From Dipteris shenzhenensis (lineage: Eukaryota > Polypodiophyta > Polypodiopsida > Gleicheniales), in assembly GCA_047967505.1 (NCBI GenBank), contig CM106538.1: a stretch of 64,000 nt of DNA; one strand, 5' to 3'. Positions 24,801 through 35,884 of this stretch are shown in pieces (within the stretch, counting starts at the first letter, position 1; every line of letters starts with the position of its first letter). Made by a program: the position numbers and the translations under genes. The notes beneath the pieces are model-generated. The model saw only the letters and a program-made list of their open reading frames with translations. It was not told the origin of the DNA and searched no databases.

Positions 24801-24812
24801 TGGTATTAGAGC
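24801..24812 (+). other. Primer binding site (initiator tRNA-Met type, one change)
   Basis: TGGTATTAGAGC directly abuts the LTR end. It differs from the standard TGGTATCAGAGC by one C-to-T change. Confidence 0.7.
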
Positions 24813-26107
24813 ATAGGTTGCCCACAAGCCTAGGTAGTTTAGAGTGAGTGGCACACTCATCTTGTTCTTAGGGAGAGAGAGATTTCTTTGAGTGATTTCT
24901 AAGTGTTTGAGTTGCCAGGTTTCATATTAAAGAGAGACATTTCTTGGCTCTCTTCCCAAATGTTAGTTTCCAAAGCTCATTTTCATGTGAGAGCTCTTGA
25001 GTCTCTCTATTGGTATTCTTGTCCTCCAGGCACCTCTGATCCGCAAGCTTATGACCCTTTACTGCAAGGCGATTCAACAACTATGAATTTTGGGCTTTAA
25101 CTTACTCAACAAGCAAAGACGAGCTCTACAACCTGCGCTTCAACCACCACGAGCTCAAATGACCTCTACAACTACCCATCCGACTACCACAAGGTAGCTT
25201 CCATGCCTGATACACAGAACTCTCTAGCAGATGACCTCCCACGGCTAGGTGTTACATCATCACTTGGTGATAGTCAATGCCTCGCCACCAGCACCACTAT
25301 GGCCTCCAACCTCTAGTGAGTTCCAGTCTCCTCAGCAATCCTCAGAAGCTATGAGGACTTAGCGCAGGCCCATCGAAGGAGCACATGGAGCCTCGGGCTT
25401 GACATCTACATAGTGGGTGACTCGTCCATTCCAACAAACTTAGAGATGGCCGACTCCTATTCTGCTGCATCTCTCCAGCAGCCGAAGCTCCTCACGACCG
25501 ATTCTATAGACCAACGCCTTGCCTCTAGAGTAGCTCCCTCCATTGACTGCTGTAGGCAAGCATCCAATGCCAACAACAGACCAATAGCCTCCACCAAAGT
25601 AACTCAACGAACCTTCTAGCAGCCCTCTGTGGCCTACAAGCCTCAAGCATCTAGCATAGGATGCAGATAATCTAGTGCCTCAGCAACTTGATTAATGGAT
25701 GTGATCCCTCGTAAATTCAAGCCTCTATTCTCAATTCGAAAGGAGCTGAACGAGACAACGCCGAAACAAAATCACCGAGAAAATTCAGAGTTTCGTCGAT
25801 GATCAATTCGATCACTGTGAAATCTCTCCATCAAATACAAGCTTCGCCTCCAAAGCAAAAGGCGCAACAGCACCAGCAGACAAATCCACCGACCACAAGC
25901 CGCAAACTACGTCGCTATCGTCACCATGTTGTAGAGCTTCAAAGCTTTCTTTTTTCCTTCTCTAAAGTTGAACATTAGGCCACATGGCAGTCCCTTGATA
26001 AGACACATGGCAAATAAGGTTGGGTAAGGGTATGGTCAAGTTAAACCTTGGTTAAGATAATGGTTAAGTTAACTCCCCACACTAAGTTTAGGTAGGGTTG
26101 CTTAATT
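24813..26107. other. Probable retroelement leader; no gene recognised
   Basis: About 1.3 kb without a supportable coding region. The stretch near 25120-25900 is C/A-rich with scattered short open frames on both strands and could be degenerate leader or gag of the Copia whose LTR precedes it. I cannot identify any domain. Confidence 0.3.
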
Positions 26108-26415
26108 GCCACATCACCAAGTGTCACCTAAGCACATAGCCCCTGCCAAGCACAGTTTGGAATTCAGCATGTGAATCCCTATGCAACATCATCAAAGGCC
26201 CTCTTTTTCACAGAAACTTCAACAAGCCATAACTTGCAATCCATAAAGAATTTGGACACGTTCCAAAAAGAAAAAGTGATTGCCTTTTTGAGCTCTATGC
26301 TCTTGTTAGATCAGAATCATTGTTAGCAATTAGACATTGCCATTGAAGTAAAAACACTCATGGTAAGACCTTTGCAACAAATGGAAAAGCAACGCATGAA
26401 TGCAATAATCATGCC
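26108..26415 (+). repeat. Dispersed repeat, copy 1 (second copy at 55206-55498)
   Basis: About 300 bp aligning by eye, with moderate divergence, to 55206-55498 in the same orientation. Shared blocks include GCCACATCACCAAGTG, CACCTAAGCACATAGC, CAACAAGCCATAACTT and AAGACCTTTGCAACAAATGG. The second copy lies in the 5' region of the young Gypsy element, so this copy may be debris from a related element. Confidence 0.75.
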
Positions 26416-26759
26416 AAAAGCACAAGCGCATGAGATGACCATAGCACAAAGCATGGCATCCACACATAAAGCATTAAGGAACATGGAAGAACAAAGCATC
26501 ATGCATCAAGCTACATCGAGTAAAGACGCGAACGCCATCAACATCAAGCATTGAGATCAAGAGGGATGTAGATTAGGAGAGGAAAACATCGATTAGGAGG
26601 AGAAGAGGAGAGGAAAGTGAGAACCAAAATGAGAAGGATTCTAATTTCTAAATAGTTTAGGAGATAATTTGTGCGGGAGATTTAAATTTGAAGTGCAAAA
26701 AAAAAGTGCCGGAGGATTGAATTTAAAATACAAACAAAAGAGCCGACATTTTCCTAAAC

Positions 26760-27700
26760 AAAAAAGTTGACATTCTCCTAAACATTCTTCCATCCTATTT
26801 TCTTTCATCTGTCCTCACTGAACATGCATGACATTCTCTTTCCCAAGGTCTTTCTTACCGATAATAGTACACTGGTAAGATCTCTCTTTCGGAAACTCTT
26901 TCTTTCTTGTATTTTGTAGTAGTATGACACTCTTTTTTCTTTTACCTTCCTCACCAATCCCAACTTCTTCCCACCTCATTCTCTCCCTCCTCTGCCCGCC
27001 GTCGTTGAATGTCTGACATGCATTGCTCATGTCCATTGCTCACCCGTTCACAACTACTAGTCTACTCGCTTAAATGTTTGTCATGTGTTGCTCATTCGTC
27101 TCGTCATCACCATTCATCCGTCGCCCATTCGCTTGTCCATCTCCGTTGCCCGTTCACCCGTCCATCATCCGTCACTCCCCACCCGCCATCTGTCGCTCCC
27201 CATCGTCCATCGCCCATTCGCCCGTCCCTGCCATCCATTGCTCCCCGTCGTCCGTTAAGGGTAAGGGTAATCCCCTTCCCCTTATTCCTTGGCGGTCGCA
27301 GCCGTGAGGGAATAAAGAAAGGGAGATGTAATCCATCCTTCCGTCGCATCCCCCCTTCCGTCGCATCCTCTCCACTCCCTTCGTCCTCTTCCGTCGCATC
27401 CCCCCTTCCATCGCATCCTCTCCACTCCCTTCGTCCTCTCCACTCCCTTCGTCCATCTTCCATACATCTCTTCCTTCCATACGTCCTTTCCATCCTCTTC
27501 CGTACGTCTCTCCCTTCCCATTTCCATCGCCCTCCCTCCCCCTACTCTTCTCTTCCTTTCCCTCCTCTCTTCCATCGCCTCTCTTCTCTTTTCCTACCAT
27601 CCCTGCTTCTTCCGTCAGCCATGGCCTCCCTCTCCTTTTCAAAAAGATTATTTTCCCCTCTCTCTTCTCTCTCAATTTTTATTTCTTAAATATTTAAGAA
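26760..27700. repeat. Pyrimidine-rich low-complexity tract with short minisatellites
   Basis: Plus-strand text is dominated by CGTCCATC, CGCCCATT and CCTTCCGTCGCATCC blocks. The unit CTCTCCACTCCCTTCGTC is repeated in tandem at about 27365-27455. Long apparent ORFs (up to 226 codons on plus, several on minus) follow the repeat phase and encode Ser/Pro- or Gly/Arg-rich runs; I do not regard them as genes. A short TTAAGGGTAAGGGTAA near 27255 resembles telomeric repeat but is too short to call. Confidence 0.7.
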
Positions 27701-27954
27701 AAGGAAACATGAATATAAATTCGTCATACCTAGCTACGCTGGCTGAAGGTTTTGTAGATAGGATGTAGACTCTCCTTGATTCTTCCTATTGCTCCTTCTT
27801 GCTCCAATTGATTGAGATAAGAATGAATGAAGGAAAGAAGTCCTTTTTATACTTTTTTAGGGCAAATTAAGATTTTCCTTTTGTACCCTTCTTTTTCCTT
27901 TTTTCTTGTTCTTTCTTTTCACTAGTCTTTTTCCTTTTCCTTTCCTTTCACCCT

Positions 27955-28205
27955 TCTCTTTCTTTCATACTAAGCGTAATTGTTTTCAAAGTAATTATAC
28001 TCAAATTTTTTCATAATAGACATGCTCTTTTTGAAACTACAAACCTCCCAAATAGTTTTCTAATGTCACCCTTCTCTTTCTTTTGATTAATAAATATCCT
28101 ACTAAGTGCAATTGTTTTCATTATAATTAGACTCAATTATTTTCATAATAAACATGCGTTTTTCAAAACTATTAACCTCACAAATAATTTTATAATGTCA
28201 ATTGT
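27955..28205. repeat. AT-rich tandem duplication, ~120 bp unit
   Basis: Two adjacent diverged copies share CCCTTCTCTTTCTTT, CTAAGTGCAATTGTTTTCA (or close variant), TTTTCATAATA and ACCTC(A/C)CAAATA. This explains the local AT-rich sequence; no gene is present. Confidence 0.55.
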
Positions 28206-28261
28206 TACTCAAAATCGGCTATCCATTGAATCACGCCTTTTTTAAAACTACTAACTTCACA

Positions 28262-28925
28262 AACTCCTAGGTGTGTTATCCAAATAAGTACTTATCAGAG
28301 GGGGGCGCCACTTTGCACCTAAGGAAATACCACCTAGGTTGAGATGCGTGCAAAGTATTGTGCCAATTGGATAGGCTTTCCATTGTCGATCAAGCATTGT
28401 ACACCATTTTTGCCTCAGTTGATGCACATCCATTAGAAAACATGCTCCTAGGTGTGTTATCCGAACAAGTACTTATTGGATGGGTGTGCCACATTGCATG
28501 CAACTCAATACCACCTAGGTTGACGTGCATGCAAAATATTGTGCCCATCGGATATGCTTTCTATGGCCGATCAAGCATTAAACACCGTTTTTGCCTAAGC
28601 GTCATGCACAACCTTCAAAAAACACGATCCTAGGTGTGTTATTCAAACAAGTACTTATTGTATGGGTGCCCAACTTTGCATGCAAGTCAATCCCACCTAG
28701 GTTGAGGCGTGCAAAGTATTTTGCCCATTGGATATGCTTTGTATGGTTGATGACGAATTAAACATCGTTTTTGCCTTAGTGTCATGCACAACCATGAAAA
28801 AACATGGTCCTAGGTGTGTTATTCAAACAAGTACTTATCGGATGGGGGTGCCACTTTGCACACAAGTCAATACCACCTAGTTTGAGACATGTGCAAAGTA
28901 TTGTATCCATTGGATATGATTCTCT
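28262..28925 (-). repeat. Second satellite array, inverted relative to 19.1-22.4 kb
   Basis: About 3.7 monomers of the same ~181-bp satellite in the opposite orientation. The anchor CCACCTAGG recurs near 28330, 28511, 28693 and 28872, and the associated CTAGGTGTGTTATCC and AAGTACTTAT blocks match the reverse complement of the first array. It ends abruptly at about 28925. ORFs here are satellite artefacts. Confidence 0.85.
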
Positions 28926-29876
28926 GTCTCTATTAGCCTACTGTCACTCGGGGAGACCTACACCTGTCCCCGAGCCAAGCCAAGACCAACTGAAAGAAAC
29001 TGACGCTGTCTAATGTCCAGCATGGACAAGATGCAGCAAATTATGTCCAACAGGACTCAAATGCACGGGAAAACATGAGCTAACAAAGCTCAACTATAGT
29101 GCACAAGCACATATCCCACACAATGTCCACAAGGCATACTTCTGCAAAATGTCATGCAAAGAGACCAAAATCAGCCAATGCTCAGCTCCAAGACCTCAAA
29201 TGCAACACCGGCTATCTCCCAAGCATACAACTGCATCAAACATGCAATCCACAAGCTCCACTGAACTCTCTCCTCAAGCTCTTCTCCTCGAGCTCTTGAG
29301 CTCAGACCAGCATAGCTATGGCTGCCCCGTCTTCTCCACGTCTGCCATCACAATATTCAACCACTCACCATTTTGGGCCACTACCTCCATCACCATTTTG
29401 AGTAGTGAATGGCACAGACTGCACCTAGGATAGTAAAATTCTAGAACGGTCATAGGCTTTCTACTCGCCAGGGCCAACACAAGCGCTCGCTACTCTGCCT
29501 CGCCTTGTTCCTCCGGTGTGAGGATGGGTTTATCCTTCCCATGACCCTGCCATTGAGGGAAGAGCTGCTGCAAGGGTGAAAGCCAGGAGCTGTGGCTAGA
29601 CGTAGAATTGGAGACGTCGCTACTAATGGGCTATTGGGAGGATTGAACATGCAGGTTGGAGGATGGAGATGCTGCTGTTTGTGAGGGGAAGGCTAAGCTC
29701 TGTTGTTTTGATCTACCATCGCAGAGGTAGCTCAAGGTTCTTGCAAGAGCTCTCTATCAGACCGTCCGCTTCTTCGCCTTCACTGTAGTTCCAATTCGAT
29801 CGATGAAGCTCCCACCGAGCTGCTCCTCTCTAACCTTGCTGGCCACACTCACCAAGCTCTCAACAAGCTCTCCTTG
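28926..29876 (-). other. Copia leader or truncated gag region; no domain recognised
   Basis: Lies downstream (minus strand) of a primer binding site and LTR, so it should be the leader and possibly the start of gag of that element. A 66-codon minus-strand frame at 29650-29450 has no recognisable motif. The stretch just below the primer site (29750-29876) shares wording with the leader at 8280-8367. Confidence 0.4.
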
Positions 29877-29888
29877 GCTCTGATACCA
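29877..29888 (-). other. Primer binding site for initiator tRNA-Met
   Basis: Minus strand TGGTATCAGAGC, a perfect match to the common Copia primer site, 2 bp from the LTR at 29891-30042. Confidence 0.85.
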
Positions 29889-29890
29889 GT

Positions 29891-30042
29891 TGTGGGGGAA
29901 GAGAGGAGCACTCAGGAAGGGATAAGAGGAGACAGCAAAAGTGGTGGAGCAAAAGCTACTCCAGCTTATTCCTCTATCATATATATATGAGTATACATGG
30001 GCACTATACAAGTGGGTGGGCACACTATCCTTTACCCCAACA
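29891..30042 (-). repeat. Short Copia LTR (152 bp) inserted in another Copia
   Basis: Bounded by TGTGGGGGAAG and TTTACCCCAACA, i.e. TG...CA with G/C-run ends that are nearly inverted repeats. It contains an alternating TATATATATA core, a plausible promoter. On its high-coordinate side it abuts a Copia RT reading frame in mid-domain, as expected for an LTR element inserted into that older Copia. Only this LTR is present. Confidence 0.65.
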
Positions 30043-30968
30043 ATCCTTCATCTCAAACTTCTGCTTCAATAGCATTTTCACATGAAGGATATCTTCATCA
30101 CTATCACCTGTGATGATCAAATCATCAACATAAATGACAAGCAGCATAATGCCTTTCTCTGTTTTTCTCACATAAAGTGAGAAATCTGCCTTGGAAATCT
30201 GAAAGCCAATAGTGACAAGATACTATCCTATCTTGTCAAACCATGCTCTGAGTGCTTGCTTCAAGCCATACAAGGCTTTCTTCAACTTGCAAACAAACTC
30301 AAGATGAACAGCATGAACATAACCTGGTGGCTGCTCCATATAGACCTCTTCTTGCAAATCACCATGCAAGAAAGCATTCTTTACATCCATCTGATGTAAA
30401 GACCATCCCTTTGATGCAGCCATAGCAATGACTACTCTTATGGTTGCCATCCTTGCAACCGGATTGAATGTTTCTTCATAATCAATGCCATATATCTGTG
30501 CATATCCCTTGACAACTAATCTTGCCTTGTATCTTTTCACAGAACCATCTGCATTGTGTTTCACCTTATAAACCCACTTGCAGCCAATTGCATTCTTGTC
30601 TTTAGGAAAAGGCACCAATTCCCATATAGCATTTGCTTCCAAGGCATCCATTTCTTCATCCATGGCTTTCTCCCATTTTTCTTTTCCCATGGCTTACTCA
30701 AAAGAAGTGGGTTCTAGTTCTTGTATCACTTTGACCATATAGGCATAGTGAATGGCTGTAAATCCATCATATTTAACCTATCCACAGGATACTTAACTCT
30801 AATAGACCTATGCAAAATGGGCTCACTACCAGGTGCTCTCAAAACATCCTTTGTCTTCCTTACTCCAGGTGTAACAATAGAAGGAATACCCAACTTATCA
30901 TCAAGGCTCTGTTCTGAGCCACTGGATTCACCATCCACATAAGAGTGACATGCATTCACATCAACCAT
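30043..30968 (-). pseudogene. Copia reverse transcriptase, interrupted
   Basis: The linker and RT of a second Copia element. The linker block (30968-30726) ends RSIRVKYPVDRLN. The RT start follows after a short gap (30690): [60 protein letters not shown] and [15 protein letters not shown]. Beyond a stop at 30223 the palm continues in other frames (VDDLIITGDSDEDILHV at about 30130-30080) and breaks off at 30043 against the short LTR. RNase H and the 3' LTR of this copy are absent. The RT is similar to that at 4.5-6.0 kb but clearly a different copy. Confidence 0.85.
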
Positions 30969-31124
30969 GGGCTAATCTACTTCCTCTTTTCCTTTTCATG
31001 ATACTTGCATACAACTATTTGCATTGCTTTGAGGAAATCCTCTTGATCTCAATCTGCCTGTCGATGGCAAAATATGTGAACCACTACTAGAGGACACTAT
31101 AGGTCCACTAATATTTTGTGATTG

Positions 31125-32114
31125 CTATTGTGAATTCTGTGCAGCATTACCATTTTGTGCATCTATATCGTCAATCATATTTACTAGTTTATACCAGCTG
31201 CTCATCTCATCAAAAACAACATCTCTGCTCACTGTAAACTTACGAGTAGAAGGGTTATAGCATCTATGCCCTTTCTGCTGCAGAGAATAACCAATAAAGA
31301 TGCAGTTCTCAGCTTTTGGATCCAACTTAGATCTCAACTCATTTAGCACATGAACATAGGCAATGCAACCAAAAACTTTTAAATGAGAAATATATGGTTT
31401 CCTACCAGTATACCTCTCCTCTAGCATCATGCCATGTATTGCTGCAGTGGGAGTCCTATTCATTATGTAGACTGCTGTAGCAACTACTTCAGCCTAATAA
31501 TAATATGGCAGGTCTTTTTTGTTGAGCATGGCACGAGATACCTCTCCAATATGCCTGTTTTTCCCTTTTGCAAGTCCATTTTGCTGTGGGGTATGACTGC
31601 ATGAATATTGCTGCTTTATGCCATGCTCCTGTAGGAACCTTGCAAACTCATTTGAGAGGTACTCTCCCCCTCCATCTGACCTTAGGCATTTTATTTGTAG
31701 GCCGATTTCTTTCTCAACCATAGCTTTAAAAGCTTTGAAATGCCCAAACACTTCACTTTTCTTTTTCATAAAATACACCCAAACTTTTCTGCTGTAGTCC
31801 TCAATAAAAGTGACAAAATAATGACAGCCTCCAATAGATGCAGCTTTAGTAGTCCACACATTAGAGTGGATTAATTCCAATGGCCTCTTACTCTCTTGAA
31901 CATGTCTAGGAAATGGTTTCCTTGCTTGTTTTCCAAATTCACATACCTTATGCATTTCTGCAACCTTAAACTTAGGCAATCTTGCAACAATATTTTGGGC
32001 CTGCATTAATTTAAGTCGCTGTACATTAACATGACCAATGCGTTTATGCCAATTATCAATATCTGCAACTACACCGGTCCAATGTGCAAACATTGTTGCA
32101 CTCAATTTAGGCAT
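31125..32114 (-). pseudogene. Copia integrase (HHCC, core and C-terminal part)
   Basis: Two blocks, 32114-31494 and 31463-31125, are separated by one stop and frameshift. The first has the zinc module (WHKRIGHVNVQRLKLM, with VCEFGKQARKPFPR in place of the usual C..C, one Cys lost) and the core (CHYFVTFIEDYSRKVWVYFM, LRSDGGGEYLSNEF, SHTPQQNGLAKGKN). The catalytic Glu position reads QNGLAKGKN, where QNG.AERKN is usual. The second block is the conserved FGCIAYVHVLNE and FIGYSLQQKGHRCYNP region. Part of the element whose RT lies at 30.0-31.0 kb. Confidence 0.85.
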
Positions 32115-32178
32115 GTCCGATCCAACATAAACATCCTGCCCTTCTTCTTCCCTTTTGCTATCAAGTGACCTCTATTTT

Positions 32179-32415
32179 TCATATCCTCAACAAAGCATCC
32201 ATGAGGATTGAATACTCATACATTTGACCAATAGAAACCAGGTTCTTGGTGATATTCGGGACAAAAAATACATCAGACAGGTATTTCTTTTTCCCATCCT
32301 GCATAGACAAAGGAATTTTACCAATCTGCACAATAGGATGTGCAGTATCATCACCAGTCTCCACAAATCCTGGTCTTTCCATTTTCCTTGCATCCTACAT
32401 CCATTCTGCATGACC
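32179..32415 (-). pseudogene. Copia protease C-terminal fragment
   Basis: The frame from 32382 reads ERPGFVETGDDTAHPIVQIG, then DGKKKYLSDVFFVPNITKNL and VSIGQMYE, the conserved stretch between the Copia protease and the GAG-pre-integrase domain ('..L..VLYVP....NLLSV.QL'). The catalytic DSG motif and all of gag are missing. At about 32415 the sequence gives way to the LTR-like end of the next Copia, suggesting insertion or deletion at this point. Confidence 0.75.
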
Positions 32416-33160
32416 TGTCATTGGTTTTTGTAAGAAAACAATACAACATCTGTGCTCAACAAATAACAGGATCTCGTACGCAAGAGAGAAAACAAGATAG
32501 TATGGAGAATCAAAAATTTGATTACTGTAGAACTGATACAATAGATGGCGCTACCTCCCAACTGTGCGCTCCTATGAAAGAAGCTTCGATGGCATGTTGG
32601 AAACAGTAGAAGATGGAGGCTAGATGCTAAGGAATCAGGGTTGTTGTAGCCAGTGATGAAATGGGCTTCACGGGCTTGCTCTTATATAGCCATCAGTTGT
32701 AGTCGGTTAGGCTCAATTGGGTGACCGACCCAGTCTGCCCAAAATGGTCAACTAGGGGTCGGTTTCGAAATAGGCCACCGACCACACGATAGAACCGGTG
32801 CACAAAATAGAGCAACTAACCTATGGTCACCGTTCGACCCAGAGCCATCCGGGATCATCTGAGCTCCAAACGGCCCCTGCAACTCGAGAGTGGGGCTACC
32901 CTAGGAAATGCTCTATCTACCCTCAGTGCAGTCAATCAAGGGATGCCTTCTCGCACTTGCATGTAGCCTAGTTGGTAGTGTGCCAACTCTATCTGAAGCT
33001 GTCCAGCCATCAGGCCACACATGGCCCCCATTTGGTGTCCAAACCAGGACCTACCGGATAACCGAGCTACTCAAATGCCTTCTCCTCATATGGGGGGCTT
33101 ACAAGTAGAGTTAGCTAGTTCCTGCATAGTTACATGAGAGTGGAGCATTGATATCTAACA
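32416..33160 (-). repeat. Probable 3' LTR of a third Copia element
   Basis: The 33160 end is firm: on the minus strand TGTTAGATATCAATGC follows a G-run polypurine tract and the RNase H end. The other end is uncertain (TG near 32411-32416) and was chosen where recognisable sequence of the neighbouring Copia begins. A TATATAAGAGCAAGCC block on the minus strand near 32688 is a likely LTR promoter. No second copy of this LTR occurs in the window. Confidence 0.5.
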
Positions 33161-33171
33161 CCCCCCCTCAA
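33161..33171 (-). other. Polypurine tract of the third Copia
   Basis: Minus strand TTGAGGGGGGG directly before the LTR start, ~20 bp after the RNase H reading frame. Confidence 0.65.
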
Positions 33172-33190
33172 TGTCCACCCGCAAGTGAAC

Positions 33191-33936
33191 TTAATTTTTC
33201 GGCCCAATGCCAAGTCGATGAAGATGCCTCTCCAGCAAGTCTCTTCCAAGAGCCTTCGTGAAGATGTCTGCAGTATTCTCTGTAGTCAGATAGTACACCA
33301 AGTCGACCTCTCCATCCATGATGAGCTCGTGTACAAAGTGATATTGAATCTCAATGTGTTTTGTGCAAGCGTGGAACACTGGGTTCTTTGCAATCGCCAT
33401 GCAACTCTGATTGTCACATGATAACTACGTAGGCTTGCATTTGCACCCATGTCTCCCAAAATCCTCCTCAACCACACTGCCTCGCAAGAAGCAGAGCATG
33501 CAGATTTGTACTCAGCCTCAGTAGAAGAAAGAGCAACTATGGGTTGCTTCTTACTGACCCATGACACAACTCCAGATCCAAGTGAGAAACAGTACCTTGT
33601 CACTGATCTCCTACTGTCCATGTCTCTTGCCCAATCCGAGTCATAGAATCTAGTCAAGATGTTGCCCTTGTTATAAGTGATGCCATAATCAAGTGTGCCT
33701 TTGATGTATTTTAGCACCCGCATCCCTGCCCTCCAATGGTTCTCTCGGGGCTTATTGGAAAAGCTGCTTAGTACACCAGTTGCAAAACTGATGTTCGGCC
33801 ATGTGTTGCACAGGTAAATCAAGCTACCCACAAGCCTTCTGTACTTCGCTTCGTCCACCAGTGGTGATGAATCTTCGTTTGAGAGCTTCGCGTTAACCTC
33901 CATAGGGGTACCAACTGCTGTCTTGCACTCAGCCAT
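33191..33936 (-). pseudogene. Copia RNase H
   Basis: The main block (33936-33440) reads DEAKYRRLVGSLIYL, YDSDWARDMDSRRSVTRYCF, SKKQPIVALSSTEAEYKSAC and EAVWLRRILGDMG, the standard Copia RNase H series. The catalytic aspartate region reads YDSDWA. A frameshift near 33400 moves the last part (ACTKHIEIQYHFVHELI, TADIFTKALGRDLLERH) to another frame. Belongs with the RT at 33.9-34.95 kb. Confidence 0.9.
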
Positions 33937-35035
33937 GCCAAATGCCTTCAGTATCTCTCCAGCATACTTCAGCTATGAAATGAAGATCTGTTTCACCAAA
34001 CTTCAATCCCCAAACAGAAATGCATCAGTCCGAGGTCTATCATTTCAAACTATCTTCCTAGCAAATGCTTCGTCTGTGAGATCTTCTCTTCATGGTTCCT
34101 TGTTATGACAAGGTCATCCACATAAAGGACCACGATCATACTCTTGCCTCCTCCTCTAAAGATATACAAATTTGCATCAGATGGGCCCCTCCTGAACCCG
34201 TTTTGTAGAAAGTAGGCATCAATTCGTTGGTACCACGCTCATGGGGCCTGTTTCAGCCTGTAAAGTGCTTCTTTAGTTTGCAGACTTTACCTTTTGAGCC
34301 GAGGATCTCAAAACCTGGTGGTTGTTCCATGTATACCTCCTCCTTGAGATCTTGATTCAGAACGGTGGATTTCACATCCATCTAAAACACGGGCCAACTT
34401 CCCTGGGCAGCTAAAGCCAAAACACTGTGAATTGTGGTCAGTCGAGCTGTGGGAGCAAAAGTATCTTGATAATCAAAACCATGTACCTGTGCAAATCCTT
34501 TTGCCATGAGCTGAGCCTTGTATTTATCCAACGTGCCTTTGGACTTGTACTTGGTCTTGTACACCCACTTGGTTCTGATTACCTTGCGTTTTGGTGGTCG
34601 ATCCACAAGGTCCCAAGTGTTGTTCTTCATTATGGAGCCATACTCTGACTGCATAGCCTCCATCCACCTATCATCGCCTTGTGCCTCTTCAAGACACTTG
34701 GGTTCATTAGCATGAATCACTTTTGTCATCAAAGCATAGTTGACCAAGTGTTCCTGCACCCTTCTTTGCTCCTCTAATCTCTTGGATTGGCAGTGTTCGG
34801 ATGGTTCCTCCTCAATGGCTGGAGGTTCTCTGCCATCCAAAAGCTGCTTTACCCACTTTAGGAATGGCTGTTACCATTGTGGTTCTACAGGCTCTTCTTC
34901 ATCTTCTTTGTCTTGAATCCTCCCAAGCACCGTTGCGATTGACATCGTAGGAGTCGAGAAGGTCCTTCACTAGATCTACATCAAATGCCTCCTTCCTTTG
35001 CAAATTTGAAGAGTCGGTTGCTTTTTAAAAGTATG
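33937..35035 (-). pseudogene. Copia reverse transcriptase and linker
   Basis: The open frame 34840-34382 holds LEEAQGDDRWMEAMQSEYGS, NTWDLVDRPPKRKVIRTKWV and KGFAQVHGFDYQDTFAPTAR. It ends at a TAG in WPVF*MDVKS that would be CAG in an intact copy. Reading continues in the same frame through [15 protein letters not shown], then shifts; the YVDD box (VVLYVDDLVITRN) is at about 34140-34100. Above 34840 the linker decays and disappears at about 35035. Gag, protease and integrase of this copy are absent. Confidence 0.85.
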
Positions 35036-35880
35036 AGAATTGTTCAAAGCTAAAATCTATGATGGGGTGGGGTGATGAGATGCAAGAGGTAGCACGCTTG
35101 CAGGCCTGTTGTCCCTCCATTTAACACTAAAACAAGGGAATACTGAAAGAGATGGAAGAGGAGTTGTGGATGTAGCAACAGGATGCGATGGTGGAAGCTG
35201 TGGAATCAGAAAACAAGCAAGCAATGGTAATAAGACTCTGGTAAAGAAGGATAGGGAGCTTGTAAAGTGCAAGGAGCATGGACTATGGATAAGCAATAGG
35301 AATGGGAAGATGATAGAAGGAAGCTAAAGATGGTGGTCTCTTCAAGGATAATGTAGTATTATTCTTCCAATACCCCCATTTATCCTTATTATGAGCTCTC
35401 CTTAATGTCATTGGACTTGTAAATGTCATGTGGTTGGTCTTCCTAATTTACATCTTGCTTTGTAATTTCCTTCCCTTGGATGCGATCTAAGAATTTGACT
35501 CTTATTAGGTGACTGCATTGCATACACATGGATACTAAAGTTTCTATAGCCAAGTGTTTCTCTGAGTTTATCGGTACTAAGTTTGAATCCTCAGTTGCTC
35601 AGTATGGTTTCACCTTTCTTCCATTGTAAATTTTGGGAACACCTCAGCTAACCTATAAGGTTTGTTCTTCCAACCAAGTTAGAAATTTGTTTTTATGGGA
35701 CTAGCTTAGTAGTATAGAGCAATACAAGCATCCCTTTCTCCACTAGTAGTAGCAACAATATGTTGATCATGCCACATCTTTCTGCGCCTTTGAATGATTT
35801 ATTGCGACCATGCTGCTCAAAGAAACAGTTCATCTAGGTGGGCTAACTGATGCAATTGTCCCTTGATTACCTCAGGTTCT
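35036..35880. other. No gene recognised
   Basis: Short open frames on both strands (for example 35109-35327 plus) show no recognisable motif. Sequence at 35330-35880 reads like decayed retroelement DNA, but I cannot place it. Confidence 0.3.
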
Positions 35881-35884
35881 CACC

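Noticed and set aside
27250-27275. Telomere-like repeat TTAAGGGTAAGGGTAA
   Set aside because: Only about two units, in a low-complexity context; not an interstitial telomere.
26815-27689. Long Ser/Pro-rich and Gly/Arg-rich ORFs up to 226 codons
   Set aside because: They are products of pyrimidine-rich minisatellite sequence, open in several frames at once.
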